NCBI GenBank assembly: GCA_964611385.1
Contig: CAZSXS010000066.1
Span: 1 to 21,000, forward strand
Length of the DNA: 21,000 bases
Direction: 5' to 3'
From: CAZSXS01 sp964611385
GTDB taxonomy: Bacteria > Bacillota > Clostridia > Lachnospirales > CAYPQA01
Every line of letters starts with the position of its first letter. The first letter of the stretch is position 1. This document shows positions 8,523-15,193 of the stretch, piece by piece. Made by a program: the position numbers and the translations under genes. Under the pieces are notes generated by a model that was not told where the DNA came from, searched no databases, and saw nothing but the letters and a program-made list of their open reading frames with translations.

Positions 8523-8558
8523 AAAAGCCCATCAGAACCAAAATTCTGATGGGCTTTT
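8523..8558. terminator. bidirectional intrinsic terminator between the ABC and che operons
   Basis: A perfect 15-bp stem (8523-8537 with 8544-8558) around a 6-base loop, with AAAA on the left and TTTT on the right of the GC-rich core. It lies just after the ABC operon. Read on the minus strand it is about 130 bases past the last gene of the che operon, so it probably terminates both converging transcripts. Confidence 0.85.
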
Positions 8559-8560
8559 GC

Positions 8561-8573
8561 TATACTCAGTACC
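8561..8573 (+). repeat. truncated left end of the dispersed TIR element (copy 4)
   Basis: TATACTCAGTACC matches the first 13 bases of copy 1 exactly, and the preceding GC is shared with copies 1 and 2. After base 8573 the match breaks down. TTTCGCC...CAAAAACAGAG may be a rearranged interior piece, and AGCTTTACAAAGC at 8662-8674 resembles the internal palindrome. No right end was found. It abuts the terminator. Confidence 0.5.
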
Positions 8574-8624
8574 GTTTCGCCTTACAAAAACAGAGTCATT
8601 CAAATTCCCGTGGGATCAATTCCG

Positions 8625-8650
8625 CCCCCCACGGTTTTAGTAAGACCCCC
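8625..8650 (+). repeat. short C-rich intergenic repeat, copy B
   Basis: CCCCCC followed by ACGGTTTTAGTAAGACCCC parallels bases 25-49 and lies at a similar distance beyond the 3' end of a minus-strand gene. CCGTGGG at 8608-8614 can pair with CCCACGG at 8628-8634, giving a 7-bp hairpin in the 3' region of the che transcript. Function unknown. Confidence 0.35.
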
Positions 8651-8686
8651 AAAAACATACAGCTTTACAAAGCTATGCGCTGTTTT

Positions 8687-9772
8687 CTATTCCGTTTCAG
8701 ATATTTCTTTAAACTTATCACCCAGAGCCTCCACCACATCAATCAGTGTGGGGTCGAAGTGGGTCCCTTTCCCCTCTTGGATGATTTTCATAGCCTCGGC
8801 ATGGGTCATTTTATTCTTGTAATGCCGCTTCGAGACTAAGGCATCATACACATCCACGATAGCCATGATTCGACCCGCCAGAGGAATCTCATCTCCAGAG
8901 AGCCCCTTGGGGTATCCGGTTCCGTTCCATTTCTCGTGATGGGTCAGAGCTACCTCAGCCGCAAAGATCAAAAACTCCTTGTCGTTCGTCAACTCCATGG
9001 CCTTCACAATCGCATTGTACCCAATAGTGGTGTGGGTTTTCATGATTTCAAATTCATCGGGTGTCAGAGCAGCGGGCTTTAATAAAATCGAATCAGGTAT
9101 GGCAACCTTACCCACATCATGTAATTGGGAAGCCTCCAACAAAAGCAGCGGATCCACCTTGCTTAAATACTCCTGATATAGGTTGTGTTCCGCAAGGTAA
9201 TCTAAAATGAGTTTAAAGTAAGCCTGCGTTCTAAGCACATGACCGCCCGTTGAATTGTCACGCATTTCAACCAAATCGGCCAAGGTATAGACGATAGCAA
9301 ATTGAAGTTCTTTAATAATTTTAGTCTTTTGTTGAACCATTTCCTGCAAATCTTCATTATAGTGCGCAAGATATCTTTGCTGTAAGGAATGAGACAAATG
9401 AATTTCGATTCTTTTAAGCAAGAGCGGGTTCGCAAAGGGTTTGTTAATATAATCTACAGCACCCAGTTGAAGGGCTTGAAATTCAAAATCAACATCTGTT
9501 TTGGCCGTCAAAAATATAACAGGAATTCTATTCATGCATTTGTGCTGTTTTAAAAGCTCAATAGTAGCAAAGCCATCCAGATCCGGCATTTCAACATCCA
9601 GCAGAACCAAGTCCGGAATAATTTCAGAAACAGCATCGGCAGCCTCTCTTCCATTTGTAAAAGACACAAGGGCATATTGATCTCCCAAGGCTCGCTTAAC
9701 AATTTTGTGAATGAGCGGACTGTCATCAATCAACAGTATAATATATTTTTCTTTATCGCTTCCATGAGTCAC
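8687..9772 (-). CDS. response regulator with HD-GYP domain (c-di-GMP phosphodiesterase)
   Basis: A 361-aa RpfG-type protein. Residues 9-128 form a complete receiver: Asp16-Asp17 acidic pocket, phosphoacceptor Asp59, Thr89, Lys111. A helical linker (about 130-160) leads to an HD-GYP domain at about 160-355. The catalytic signatures are intact: Asp172, His178, His218-Asp219 (QLHDVGK), His247, His278-His279 and the GYP of HHEKWNGTGYPKG. HD-GYP proteins with these residues hydrolyse cyclic di-GMP. The receiver is probably phosphorylated by the CheA of the same operon, linking receptor signalling to c-di-GMP level; that link is inference. The GTG start is chosen because AGGAGG lies 8 nt upstream, and only 12 bases separate it from the CheX-like gene. 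It is the last gene of the operon. GGDEF activity is absent here and elsewhere in the window. Confidence 0.88.
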   Translation of the reverse strand: MTHGSDKEKYIILLIDDSPLIHKIVKRALGDQYALVSFTNGREAADAVSEIIPDLVLLDVEMPDLDGFATIELLKQHKCMNRIPVIFLTAKTDVDFEFQALQLGAVDYINKPFANPLLLKRIEIHLSHSLQQRYLAHYNEDLQEMVQQKTKIIKELQFAIVYTLADLVEMRDNSTGGHVLRTQAYFKLILDYLAEHNLYQEYLSKVDPLLLLEASQLHDVGKVAIPDSILLKPAALTPDEFEIMKTHTTIGYNAIVKAMELTNDKEFLIFAAEVALTHHEKWNGTGYPKGLSGDEIPLAGRIMAIVDVYDALVSKRHYKNKMTHAEAMKIIQEGKGTHFDPTLIDVVEALGDKFKEISETE

Positions 9773-9784
9773 AACGACTCCCTC

Positions 9785-10252
9785 CTAACACAAGATCAAA
9801 GTAATTTTAAAAGAAATTTCATCAGAAAGGAAGGTCTGGGAAACGATATTCGCATTCTTTTTAAACGTAAACTCAATGAAATCATAACCACGAACACAAA
9901 AGGGTGAAGCCAAGGTAAAGTGTATCCCAAGGGAAGTAGCTCGGGCCCGACAGAGACCGCAAATCATATTAGCCAATTCCCCTACGCAGTCCCGCATATC
10001 CATTTCACTAATCTGCTCAACCGCAGTGCCCGTCATGCAAGAAGCCAATATGCGAAGACTCTCCTCGTTTGACTTAAACAAAAAAAGACCACTCCGATCC
10101 CCTGTAAGGGGCAAAACACCAACAAAGCTATCCTTTGTTTCAGCAAGCGGATTCCCAGTAAAAACAGAGATGCCAGAAACCGTAGGAAGCACCTCTAATA
10201 TGGCCGTTTCGAACAAGGGGAAAAGTTTTGATAAGGAATCATTAAATGCCAT
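9785..10252 (-). CDS. cheX: CheX-family chemotaxis phosphatase
   Basis: A 155-aa protein of the CheC/CheX/FliY fold. These dephosphorylate CheY-P and reset the pathway. The active-site signature of one conserved Glu and one Asn three residues later is visible at Glu92-Asn95 in VGELANMICG. A single such motif and the length match CheX better than CheC, which usually has two motifs. The gene starts one base after the cheY stop, with GGAGGG about 9 nt before ATG, and is followed by the HD-GYP regulator after 12 bases. Likely substrates are the upstream CheY, the HD-GYP receiver, or the receiver at the end of CheA; which is used cannot be told from sequence. Confidence 0.75.
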   Translation of the reverse strand: MAFNDSLSKLFPLFETAILEVLPTVSGISVFTGNPLAETKDSFVGVLPLTGDRSGLFLFKSNEESLRILASCMTGTAVEQISEMDMRDCVGELANMICGLCRARATSLGIHFTLASPFCVRGYDFIEFTFKKNANIVSQTFLSDEISFKITLILC

Positions 10253-10253
10253 T

Positions 10254-10625
10254 TTACTCGCCCTCCATGCATTCCATAATTTTGGTAATCAAATCTTCCG
10301 TAGAGAATGGCTTGGTCAGGTAATTAATGGCCCCGGCCCGGATGGCCAAAACAATGTTGGATTTTTCACTTTCGGTAGTCACCATCATGACTGGAATATC
10401 CTTATATCGCTCATCCTTTTTCAATGTTTGAAGTAAATCATAACCATTCAGACCAGGCATATTCCAGTCCAAAAGGATTAACCCAATATCCGTGTATTCA
10501 GACTCCAAAACAGAAAGGGCATCCACGCCATCCTCAGCTTCGACAAATTCATAGTCCAAGACCCCAATGGCAGACTTAACGATTTTGCGAACGGTAGCTG
10601 AATCATCAACAGAAAGTATTTTCAT
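10254..10625 (-). CDS. cheY: stand-alone CheY-type receiver
   Basis: A 123-aa single-domain response regulator with every phosphorylation residue present: Asp7-Asp8, phosphoacceptor Asp53 (LILLDWNMPG), Thr83, Lys105 (LTKPF). No output domain. It is expected to take phosphate from CheA-P. With no flagellar switch genes in the window its target is open: it may act on a motor encoded elsewhere or as a phosphate sink. The ATG at 10625 is preferred over an upstream in-frame TTG (10649) because AGGAGGG lies between them, about 11 nt before the ATG, and the receiver fold starts at MKILSVDDS. It starts four bases after the cheR stop and ends one base before cheX. Confidence 0.9.
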   Translation of the reverse strand: MKILSVDDSATVRKIVKSAIGVLDYEFVEAEDGVDALSVLESEYTDIGLILLDWNMPGLNGYDLLQTLKKDERYKDIPVMMVTTESEKSNIVLAIRAGAINYLTKPFSTEDLITKIMECMEGE

Positions 10626-10629
10626 AAGT

Positions 10630-11493
10630 CTACATGCCCTCCTTTTCAACTAATTTTTCATAATATATCCCATTTCCATATTCTCTTTTATAAAAACAAG
10701 TACTCATGGACCCAAGTAATTCATAAGCTCCAAAAAAAAGCACACCATTTGGTGATAGGCTCTCATAAAGCCTGCTAATTATATCTGATTTAAGAGCCTC
10801 TGAAAAATAAATCAAAACATACCTACAAAAGATAAAATCAAACTTACCAAAAATATAAAAGGAATTTTGTAGGTTAAACTCTCTGAATGAAACCGCTTTT
10901 TTAATCTCATCACTAATTTCCCAAGCGTTTCCTACATTGGTAAAATACCGACTCTTAATGCTAGGATCCAAGCCTCGCATGATCGCAATGTTGTCATACT
11001 TTCCCCTTTTGGCAATTTCTAAAACATGCTTTGATATATCAGTTCCTATAATTTCAAAATCCTCCAATGTAACATCCTTGATAAAGCGCAGCTTTAAATA
11101 ATTATCGATGCAGATGGCAGTGGAATAAGCTTCCTGACCGGTTGAGGTTGCTGCACTCCAAATTCGAATTTTATTTTTTGCTCCGCTTCTGATTTGCTCG
11201 CAAAATTTAGGCATGTATAGCTCTTCGAGGATTTTCCAAGGCGTTTTATCCCTAAACCAAAGTGTTTCATTGGTTGTAATGGCATCAATCAATTTGCCTA
11301 CCAAAGCAGCATTGTTCGATTGCTGAATGTGAGCATAAAGCTCTCCAAAGGATATGAGCTTCGAATCAATCAGGATCTTAGATAGCCTGCTTTCTATGAG
11401 ATAGGACTTGTCTTCTGTTATTTCAATGCCACATTTCTCCATGATCAGCTTTTGGAAAAGCTGGAATTCCAGTTCGGAAAGGGCAACTCCCAT
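10630..11493 (-). CDS. cheR: CheR chemoreceptor glutamate methyltransferase
   Basis: A 287-aa SAM-dependent methyltransferase that adds methyl groups to receptor glutamates during adaptation. An N-terminal all-helical domain (about 1-70) leads to the family signature TTNETLWFRD at 73-82. SAM-binding motifs are RIWSAATSTGQEAYS (110-124), GTDIS (150-154) and FIFCRYVLIYF further on. Two motif positions are slightly atypical: GQEAY in place of the common GEEPY, and RYVLIYF for RNVLIYF. Neither removes a known essential residue as far as I can judge. Start: AGGAGG 9 nt ahead of ATG, lying in the end of cheB; the two genes are separated by one base. The MCP of this operon lacks the C-terminal CheR-docking pentapeptide. 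Confidence 0.93.
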   Translation of the reverse strand: MGVALSELEFQLFQKLIMEKCGIEITEDKSYLIESRLSKILIDSKLISFGELYAHIQQSNNAALVGKLIDAITTNETLWFRDKTPWKILEELYMPKFCEQIRSGAKNKIRIWSAATSTGQEAYSTAICIDNYLKLRFIKDVTLEDFEIIGTDISKHVLEIAKRGKYDNIAIMRGLDPSIKSRYFTNVGNAWEISDEIKKAVSFREFNLQNSFYIFGKFDFIFCRYVLIYFSEALKSDIISRLYESLSPNGVLFFGAYELLGSMSTCFYKREYGNGIYYEKLVEKEGM

Positions 11494-11494
11494 T

Positions 11495-12538
11495 TTATGA
11501 ATCCTCCTTAACAGCGTTTGGTTTTAAAGCACGTATAATACTTCCAGCAAGAACGTCCAAGTGAACAACTCTGTCTGAAAGCTTAGCTTCTACAACAGAT
11601 CTAGGCATTCCGTATACGGTACAGCTGTCTTCACTTTGGGTTATACAAAAGCATCTGCATTTTTTCTTTAAAATGCGAACGCCTTCCGTTCCATCGCAGC
11701 CCATGCCCGTAAGAACAGCAGTCAAAATTTTTTTCCCAGGGTAATGCTGGGCAACAGAATAGAATAAAACATCAGCAGAGGGACGGACGCAGTTTACCAT
11801 CTCATTTTTATTCAAGTCAATGCGATTCCCCCCAGTGACGACCATATGAAAGCCGCCAGGAGCAATGTAAGCGTGACCAGGCAATAATACTTTACCGGCT
11901 TCTGCTTCGCTAACGTTTATGACGGAGTATTTATTCAGGGTAGCGGCAAGATTCTTCGTAAAGCCGGGAGGCATGTGCTGAACAATCAACACCGGAACAT
12001 CCAACTGCGTAGTAAAGCCTCGGAACATTTTTTCAAGGACACTTGGCCCGCCAGTGGAAGAAGCAATCAGCAGGAGCGAATAGGCGTCTGTCTCTGAACC
12101 AGCTGCCTGAGCCAATTTCATCTCCTCCGCAATCCCTACAGCCTCCGCTTGCACCCGCTTCTTTTTAAGAATCGCCAAATTAATCCCCAGCTTAATGGCT
12201 TTGCAGTTTCGCTGATAGCCCTCGTCAAGGGGCTTTACAATAATACTATGCTTTGAATACTGATCACTTAAACGATCATGATGCTTTTGGTCGCAAAGCA
12301 AAATAATGATTACGTCCGGATTTACAGCTAAAAGCTGCCCAATAAAGGGGTCTAGCTCTGCCTCTTCAATTGCCGTGTCTATCAAGACTATATCGCATTC
12401 CTTTTCGGTAAAGGTCTTAATCGCCTCGTTCAGATTCGCCTCAGACAAAACGAGAGCTGAACGGTTCAGTTCGAAATAAGCGCTTTTTACTATTTTTGTG
12501 TAAACGATAGACTTGGATACAAATAATAAACGATTCAT
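11495..12538 (-). CDS. cheB: CheB methylesterase with degenerate receiver domain
   Basis: A 347-aa protein: receiver-like domain (about 1-115), linker (about 116-150) and CheB methylesterase domain (about 152-342), which removes methyl groups from, or deamidates, receptor glutamine/glutamate sites. The catalytic triad is intact: Ser161 (ASSTGGP), His188 (QHMPPGFT), Asp282 (LTGMGCDG). The receiver keeps Asp54 and Lys102 but has Ser8-Lys9 where the metal-binding acidic pair should be, and Cys82 at the usual Ser/Thr position. Mg-dependent phosphorylation is therefore doubtful. The ATG at 12538 is chosen over an upstream in-frame ATG at 12553 because the GGAGGG sequence lies between them, 7 nt before the chosen start. 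It is separated from the MCP by 70 bases with no terminator. Confidence 0.92.
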   Translation of the reverse strand: MNRLLFVSKSIVYTKIVKSAYFELNRSALVLSEANLNEAIKTFTEKECDIVLIDTAIEEAELDPFIGQLLAVNPDVIIILLCDQKHHDRLSDQYSKHSIIVKPLDEGYQRNCKAIKLGINLAILKKKRVQAEAVGIAEEMKLAQAAGSETDAYSLLLIASSTGGPSVLEKMFRGFTTQLDVPVLIVQHMPPGFTKNLAATLNKYSVINVSEAEAGKVLLPGHAYIAPGGFHMVVTGGNRIDLNKNEMVNCVRPSADVLFYSVAQHYPGKKILTAVLTGMGCDGTEGVRILKKKCRCFCITQSEDSCTVYGMPRSVVEAKLSDRVVHLDVLAGSIIRALKPNAVKEDS

Positions 12539-12608
12539 GGTAGACCCTCCCATTCGCTAGCTTTAGTCTTTGGTTTGTTTTAGCCTGTAGGATGTATGAC
12601 GAAAGCAG

Positions 12609-14615
12609 TTATACACGGAATTGATTCAGCAAGCTTTCTAAATTATTGGCAGCTTCTGCAACCTTCTCCGCATTTTGGTTGGTCGTAGAAGCAATAGTAG
12701 CTATATTGGTTGTATCTTCATTAATCTGCTGAATATTCTTAGATATATCCACGACACCAAGGGTAATTTCCTTGGTGGTACGATTAATTTCAATCACACT
12801 GGCAGAGGCTCTTTCTGTATTCATAGCCACTTCCTCTGAGGCCTTCAGCAGTTCACTGGTGGATTTTGCGATTTCAGCCACACCTTTAGCGGACTCATGG
12901 GCGCTTTTGTTTACATCTTGAGAGTTTTCAGAAATAACAGATATCTCTTTCGCCATGCTGGTCAGCTGCTTCGAAGCCTTTACAGAATCATCGGTAATTG
13001 CCTGAGCTCTGCTATGTTGGAGATTGATGGAATTGGTTAAATCGCTCATAAAACTGGTTACTTCCGTAATGAGTCCCGTAATGTCACTGACAGCAGATAC
13101 AGCATTTGACATACTGCTTTGCATTCCTGAAATCTGTTCGCCTATTTCCTCTGTAGCCTTGGCGGTTTGTTTTGCCAATTCCTTCACTTCGTTGGCAACG
13201 ACAGCAAATCCGTTTCCGGCCTCGCCGGCTCCCGCTGCTTCAATCGCAGCATTTAAGGCCAACATGTTTGTTTGATTCGCAATATCATTAATAACATTAA
13301 CAATTTTCCCAATTTGTTTCGAGGAAATATTTAGATGATTAATGATGAAGTTTGTGCTTTCAGCTTTGTTTTTGGCGCCTTCCATGATCGTTAAAGCACT
13401 TTGAGACTTCGTATTAACTTCAAGGAGTGAGCTGTTAATTTGCTTTACCGAATCAACCACATTGTTGACTGCTTCGGTAACATCGCTAGCAGAACCAGAG
13501 ACAGAGGATATACTACCGGTAATATTTCCAACCAGGTTGGTTGCTTGTTTTACACCAATAGCCGTTTGCTCAGAGGCAGAAGCCAAGGTTCGGATGGTGC
13601 TGCTCATTTCCTCAATAGCGGAGGCAATGGTGTTGATATTATTACTGGTAGAAGACAAGGTGCTTGAAGATTGACTCATACCAGCTGAAATCTCATCGAC
13701 AGCTGCGCTTACAACGCCAGTTTTTACACTGGTACCAGTGCCGTTTTGAGCCATTTCCTTTGAAACATCCAACATGCGCTCCGAGGTTAATTTCAATTCC
13801 TTGGAGGTTCTAAGAATTGCTGCGATTGCTTGGCAGCTATTTGCTAAGAGAGTATTAAATGCCCTGTTTAACTCGCCGATTTCTCCTCCGTCATTTGAAT
13901 TGATTCGAACAGAATAATCTCCTTTTTCTGCAAGCATCATTAGGTTTCTTAAAGCAAGGATCGGACGGCTGATGGAACTAGAAATAATTAAGGCTAAGAT
14001 AATCGAAAGAATCAATCCAAAGATTAATAAAATGGCAACCGTTCTGGTAGCGAAATACGTTGACGTTGTGATTTCCCCTGAAACACTTTTAGCCAAAGAG
14101 AGTTTCTCTTCAAGCAAGATATCAATATCAGAAATCGCATTATTAGATAGCGTTGACAATGCCCCTGAAACCAAAGCATAAGCGGCCTCTTTATCATCAG
14201 ACATGATCATCGCTTTGTTTTTTTCTAAAAAGGTTCTGTATTCGCCATAGGATTTAACAAAGTCTTCGAAGGTACTCGAAACCTTATTCGTTTCAATCGT
14301 ATTGCTAAATAAGGGAACCAGCTCATCGATTTTTTCGAATTCCTTCATCATTAATTGCCAAGTGTCTTCCATTTCATCCGTACTTGAATACAGAATGACG
14401 GATCTTAATTCATTCCTAGCCTTTTGAAAACTAGTTGATATTTGGGTAATATATCCCAGAGGTTCAACCGTGTTTGTGTAGATTCTTTTGGATTGCTTGT
14501 TGGTATCGCTCAAACATAAGTCGCCATAGGTTCCTGTCCCAGCCCCGATGATTGCGATCAGCAATAGGGCTAGAATTAATTTCGTCCTAATTTTAAGATT
14601 ATTGAAAAACCTCAT
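12609..14615 (-). CDS. methyl-accepting chemotaxis protein (4HB sensor, HAMP)
   Basis: A 668-aa transmembrane chemoreceptor. Helix 1 is at about residues 12-29, followed by an extracytoplasmic segment to about 188 that looks helical and matches the four-helix-bundle sensor type. Helix 2 is at about 189-212 and a HAMP domain follows (SRPILALRNLMMLAEKGDYS), then the long cytoplasmic coiled coil. The signalling tip is recognisable around residue 465 (NMLALNAAIEAA, GEAGNGFAVVANEVKELA). The tip has Gly where many receptors have Arg (EAAGAGEAG). The protein ends in LNQFRV without a CheR/CheB-docking pentapeptide. The ATG at 14615 is supported by GGAGG 6 nt upstream; an in-frame extension to 14717 would run into the dispersed repeat and is rejected. 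The ligand cannot be predicted. Confidence 0.93.
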   Translation of the reverse strand: MRFFNNLKIRTKLILALLLIAIIGAGTGTYGDLCLSDTNKQSKRIYTNTVEPLGYITQISTSFQKARNELRSVILYSSTDEMEDTWQLMMKEFEKIDELVPLFSNTIETNKVSSTFEDFVKSYGEYRTFLEKNKAMIMSDDKEAAYALVSGALSTLSNNAISDIDILLEEKLSLAKSVSGEITTSTYFATRTVAILLIFGLILSIILALIISSSISRPILALRNLMMLAEKGDYSVRINSNDGGEIGELNRAFNTLLANSCQAIAAILRTSKELKLTSERMLDVSKEMAQNGTGTSVKTGVVSAAVDEISAGMSQSSSTLSSTSNNINTIASAIEEMSSTIRTLASASEQTAIGVKQATNLVGNITGSISSVSGSASDVTEAVNNVVDSVKQINSSLLEVNTKSQSALTIMEGAKNKAESTNFIINHLNISSKQIGKIVNVINDIANQTNMLALNAAIEAAGAGEAGNGFAVVANEVKELAKQTAKATEEIGEQISGMQSSMSNAVSAVSDITGLITEVTSFMSDLTNSINLQHSRAQAITDDSVKASKQLTSMAKEISVISENSQDVNKSAHESAKGVAEIAKSTSELLKASEEVAMNTERASASVIEINRTTKEITLGVVDISKNIQQINEDTTNIATIASTTNQNAEKVAEAANNLESLLNQFRV

Positions 14616-14677
14616 AGTATACCTCCATTTGCGGATTTGCCGCATTAAAATCAGCCTGTATAAAGGCATCCATTTGC

Positions 14678-14775
14678 TATACGCAGTACTGCTTAGCCTT
14701 GGAAAGCTACCAAACAATAGAATTTAAGCTAGAATGATTGAAGTCGGTTGGCAACGGTTTAAGAGACTGAGTATA
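14678..14775 (+). mobile_element. dispersed TIR element, copy 2, overlapping the 3' end of cheW
   Basis: A 98-bp relative of copy 1: left end TATACGCAGT (one mismatch), right end ACTGAGTATA, shared interior blocks CAATAGAA and GGTTTAAGAGACTGAG. It lies between cheW and the MCP gene and runs antisense to both. Its right terminal repeat supplies the last few codons and the stop of cheW. The cheW-MCP gap of 143 bases, made largely of this element, is the largest within the operon. Confidence 0.7.
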
Positions 14776-14777
14776 AT
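14748..14777 (+). promoter_or_regulatory. near-consensus promoter in the right end of copy 2, antisense to cheW
   Basis: TTGGCA (14748-14753), an 18-base spacer and a perfect TATAAT (14772-14777) on the plus strand. It is the best version of the box pair seen in copies 1 and 2. Transcription would begin near 14784 and run antisense through cheW into cheA. There is no plus-strand gene downstream until 18491. Confidence 0.45.
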
Positions 14778-15193
14778 TGATCATATAGCTTTTTTTCGTC
14801 AATGATTAAAAGGATGTCGTTTTCCAGTTCAAATAGACCAAGAAGCTTTTCTTTGACTTTTTCATCCACGTTAGCGGGAGGATTTTTAATCATCAGTTCG
14901 TCTATGCTAAGCACATCTTCTGCTTTTTCAACCGCAAAGCCGATCCGATCTGAATGATCATTATTCTTTAAGAGTATGCAATTATACAGCTTATTTCTTT
15001 TAATGGGTTCATATCCCAGAAGCAATGCAAGATCAAAAACCGTAACGATTTGCCCTCTCATGTTATACAGACCGATAATTTGAGGAGGGGCAGTAGGCGC
15101 TTCGGTACAATGAACATTTCTATTGATTTCTTTTACCGAGGCTATGTTCAGTCCAAACAATTCACCCCAAATTCGAAAGCTTAGCAACTTCAA
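14759..15193 (-). CDS. cheW: CheW coupling protein
   Basis: A 144-aa single CheW domain, the adaptor that joins the receptor to CheA. Family features include GELFGLNIASVKEI near the start, IIGLYNMRGQIVTVFDLALLLG in the middle, and a hydrophobic ILLIIDEKKL strand near the end. It begins at TTG, overlapping the cheA stop as TTGA, with GGAGG 9 nt upstream. This indicates tight translational coupling. The C-terminal YSVS and the stop codon come from the terminal repeat of the dispersed element, so the original tail was probably altered; the CheW fold itself looks complete. Confidence 0.9.
   Translation of the reverse strand: MKLLSFRIWGELFGLNIASVKEINRNVHCTEAPTAPPQIIGLYNMRGQIVTVFDLALLLGYEPIKRNKLYNCILLKNNDHSDRIGFAVEKAEDVLSIDELMIKNPPANVDEKVKEKLLGLFELENDILLIIDEKKLYDQLYSVS

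Noticed and set aside
14616..14717. N-terminal extension of the MCP to an ATG at 14717
   Set aside because: The extra 34 codons run into the dispersed element, have no ribosome-binding site, and precede a good GGAGG plus ATG at 14615 where the normal receptor N-terminus begins.
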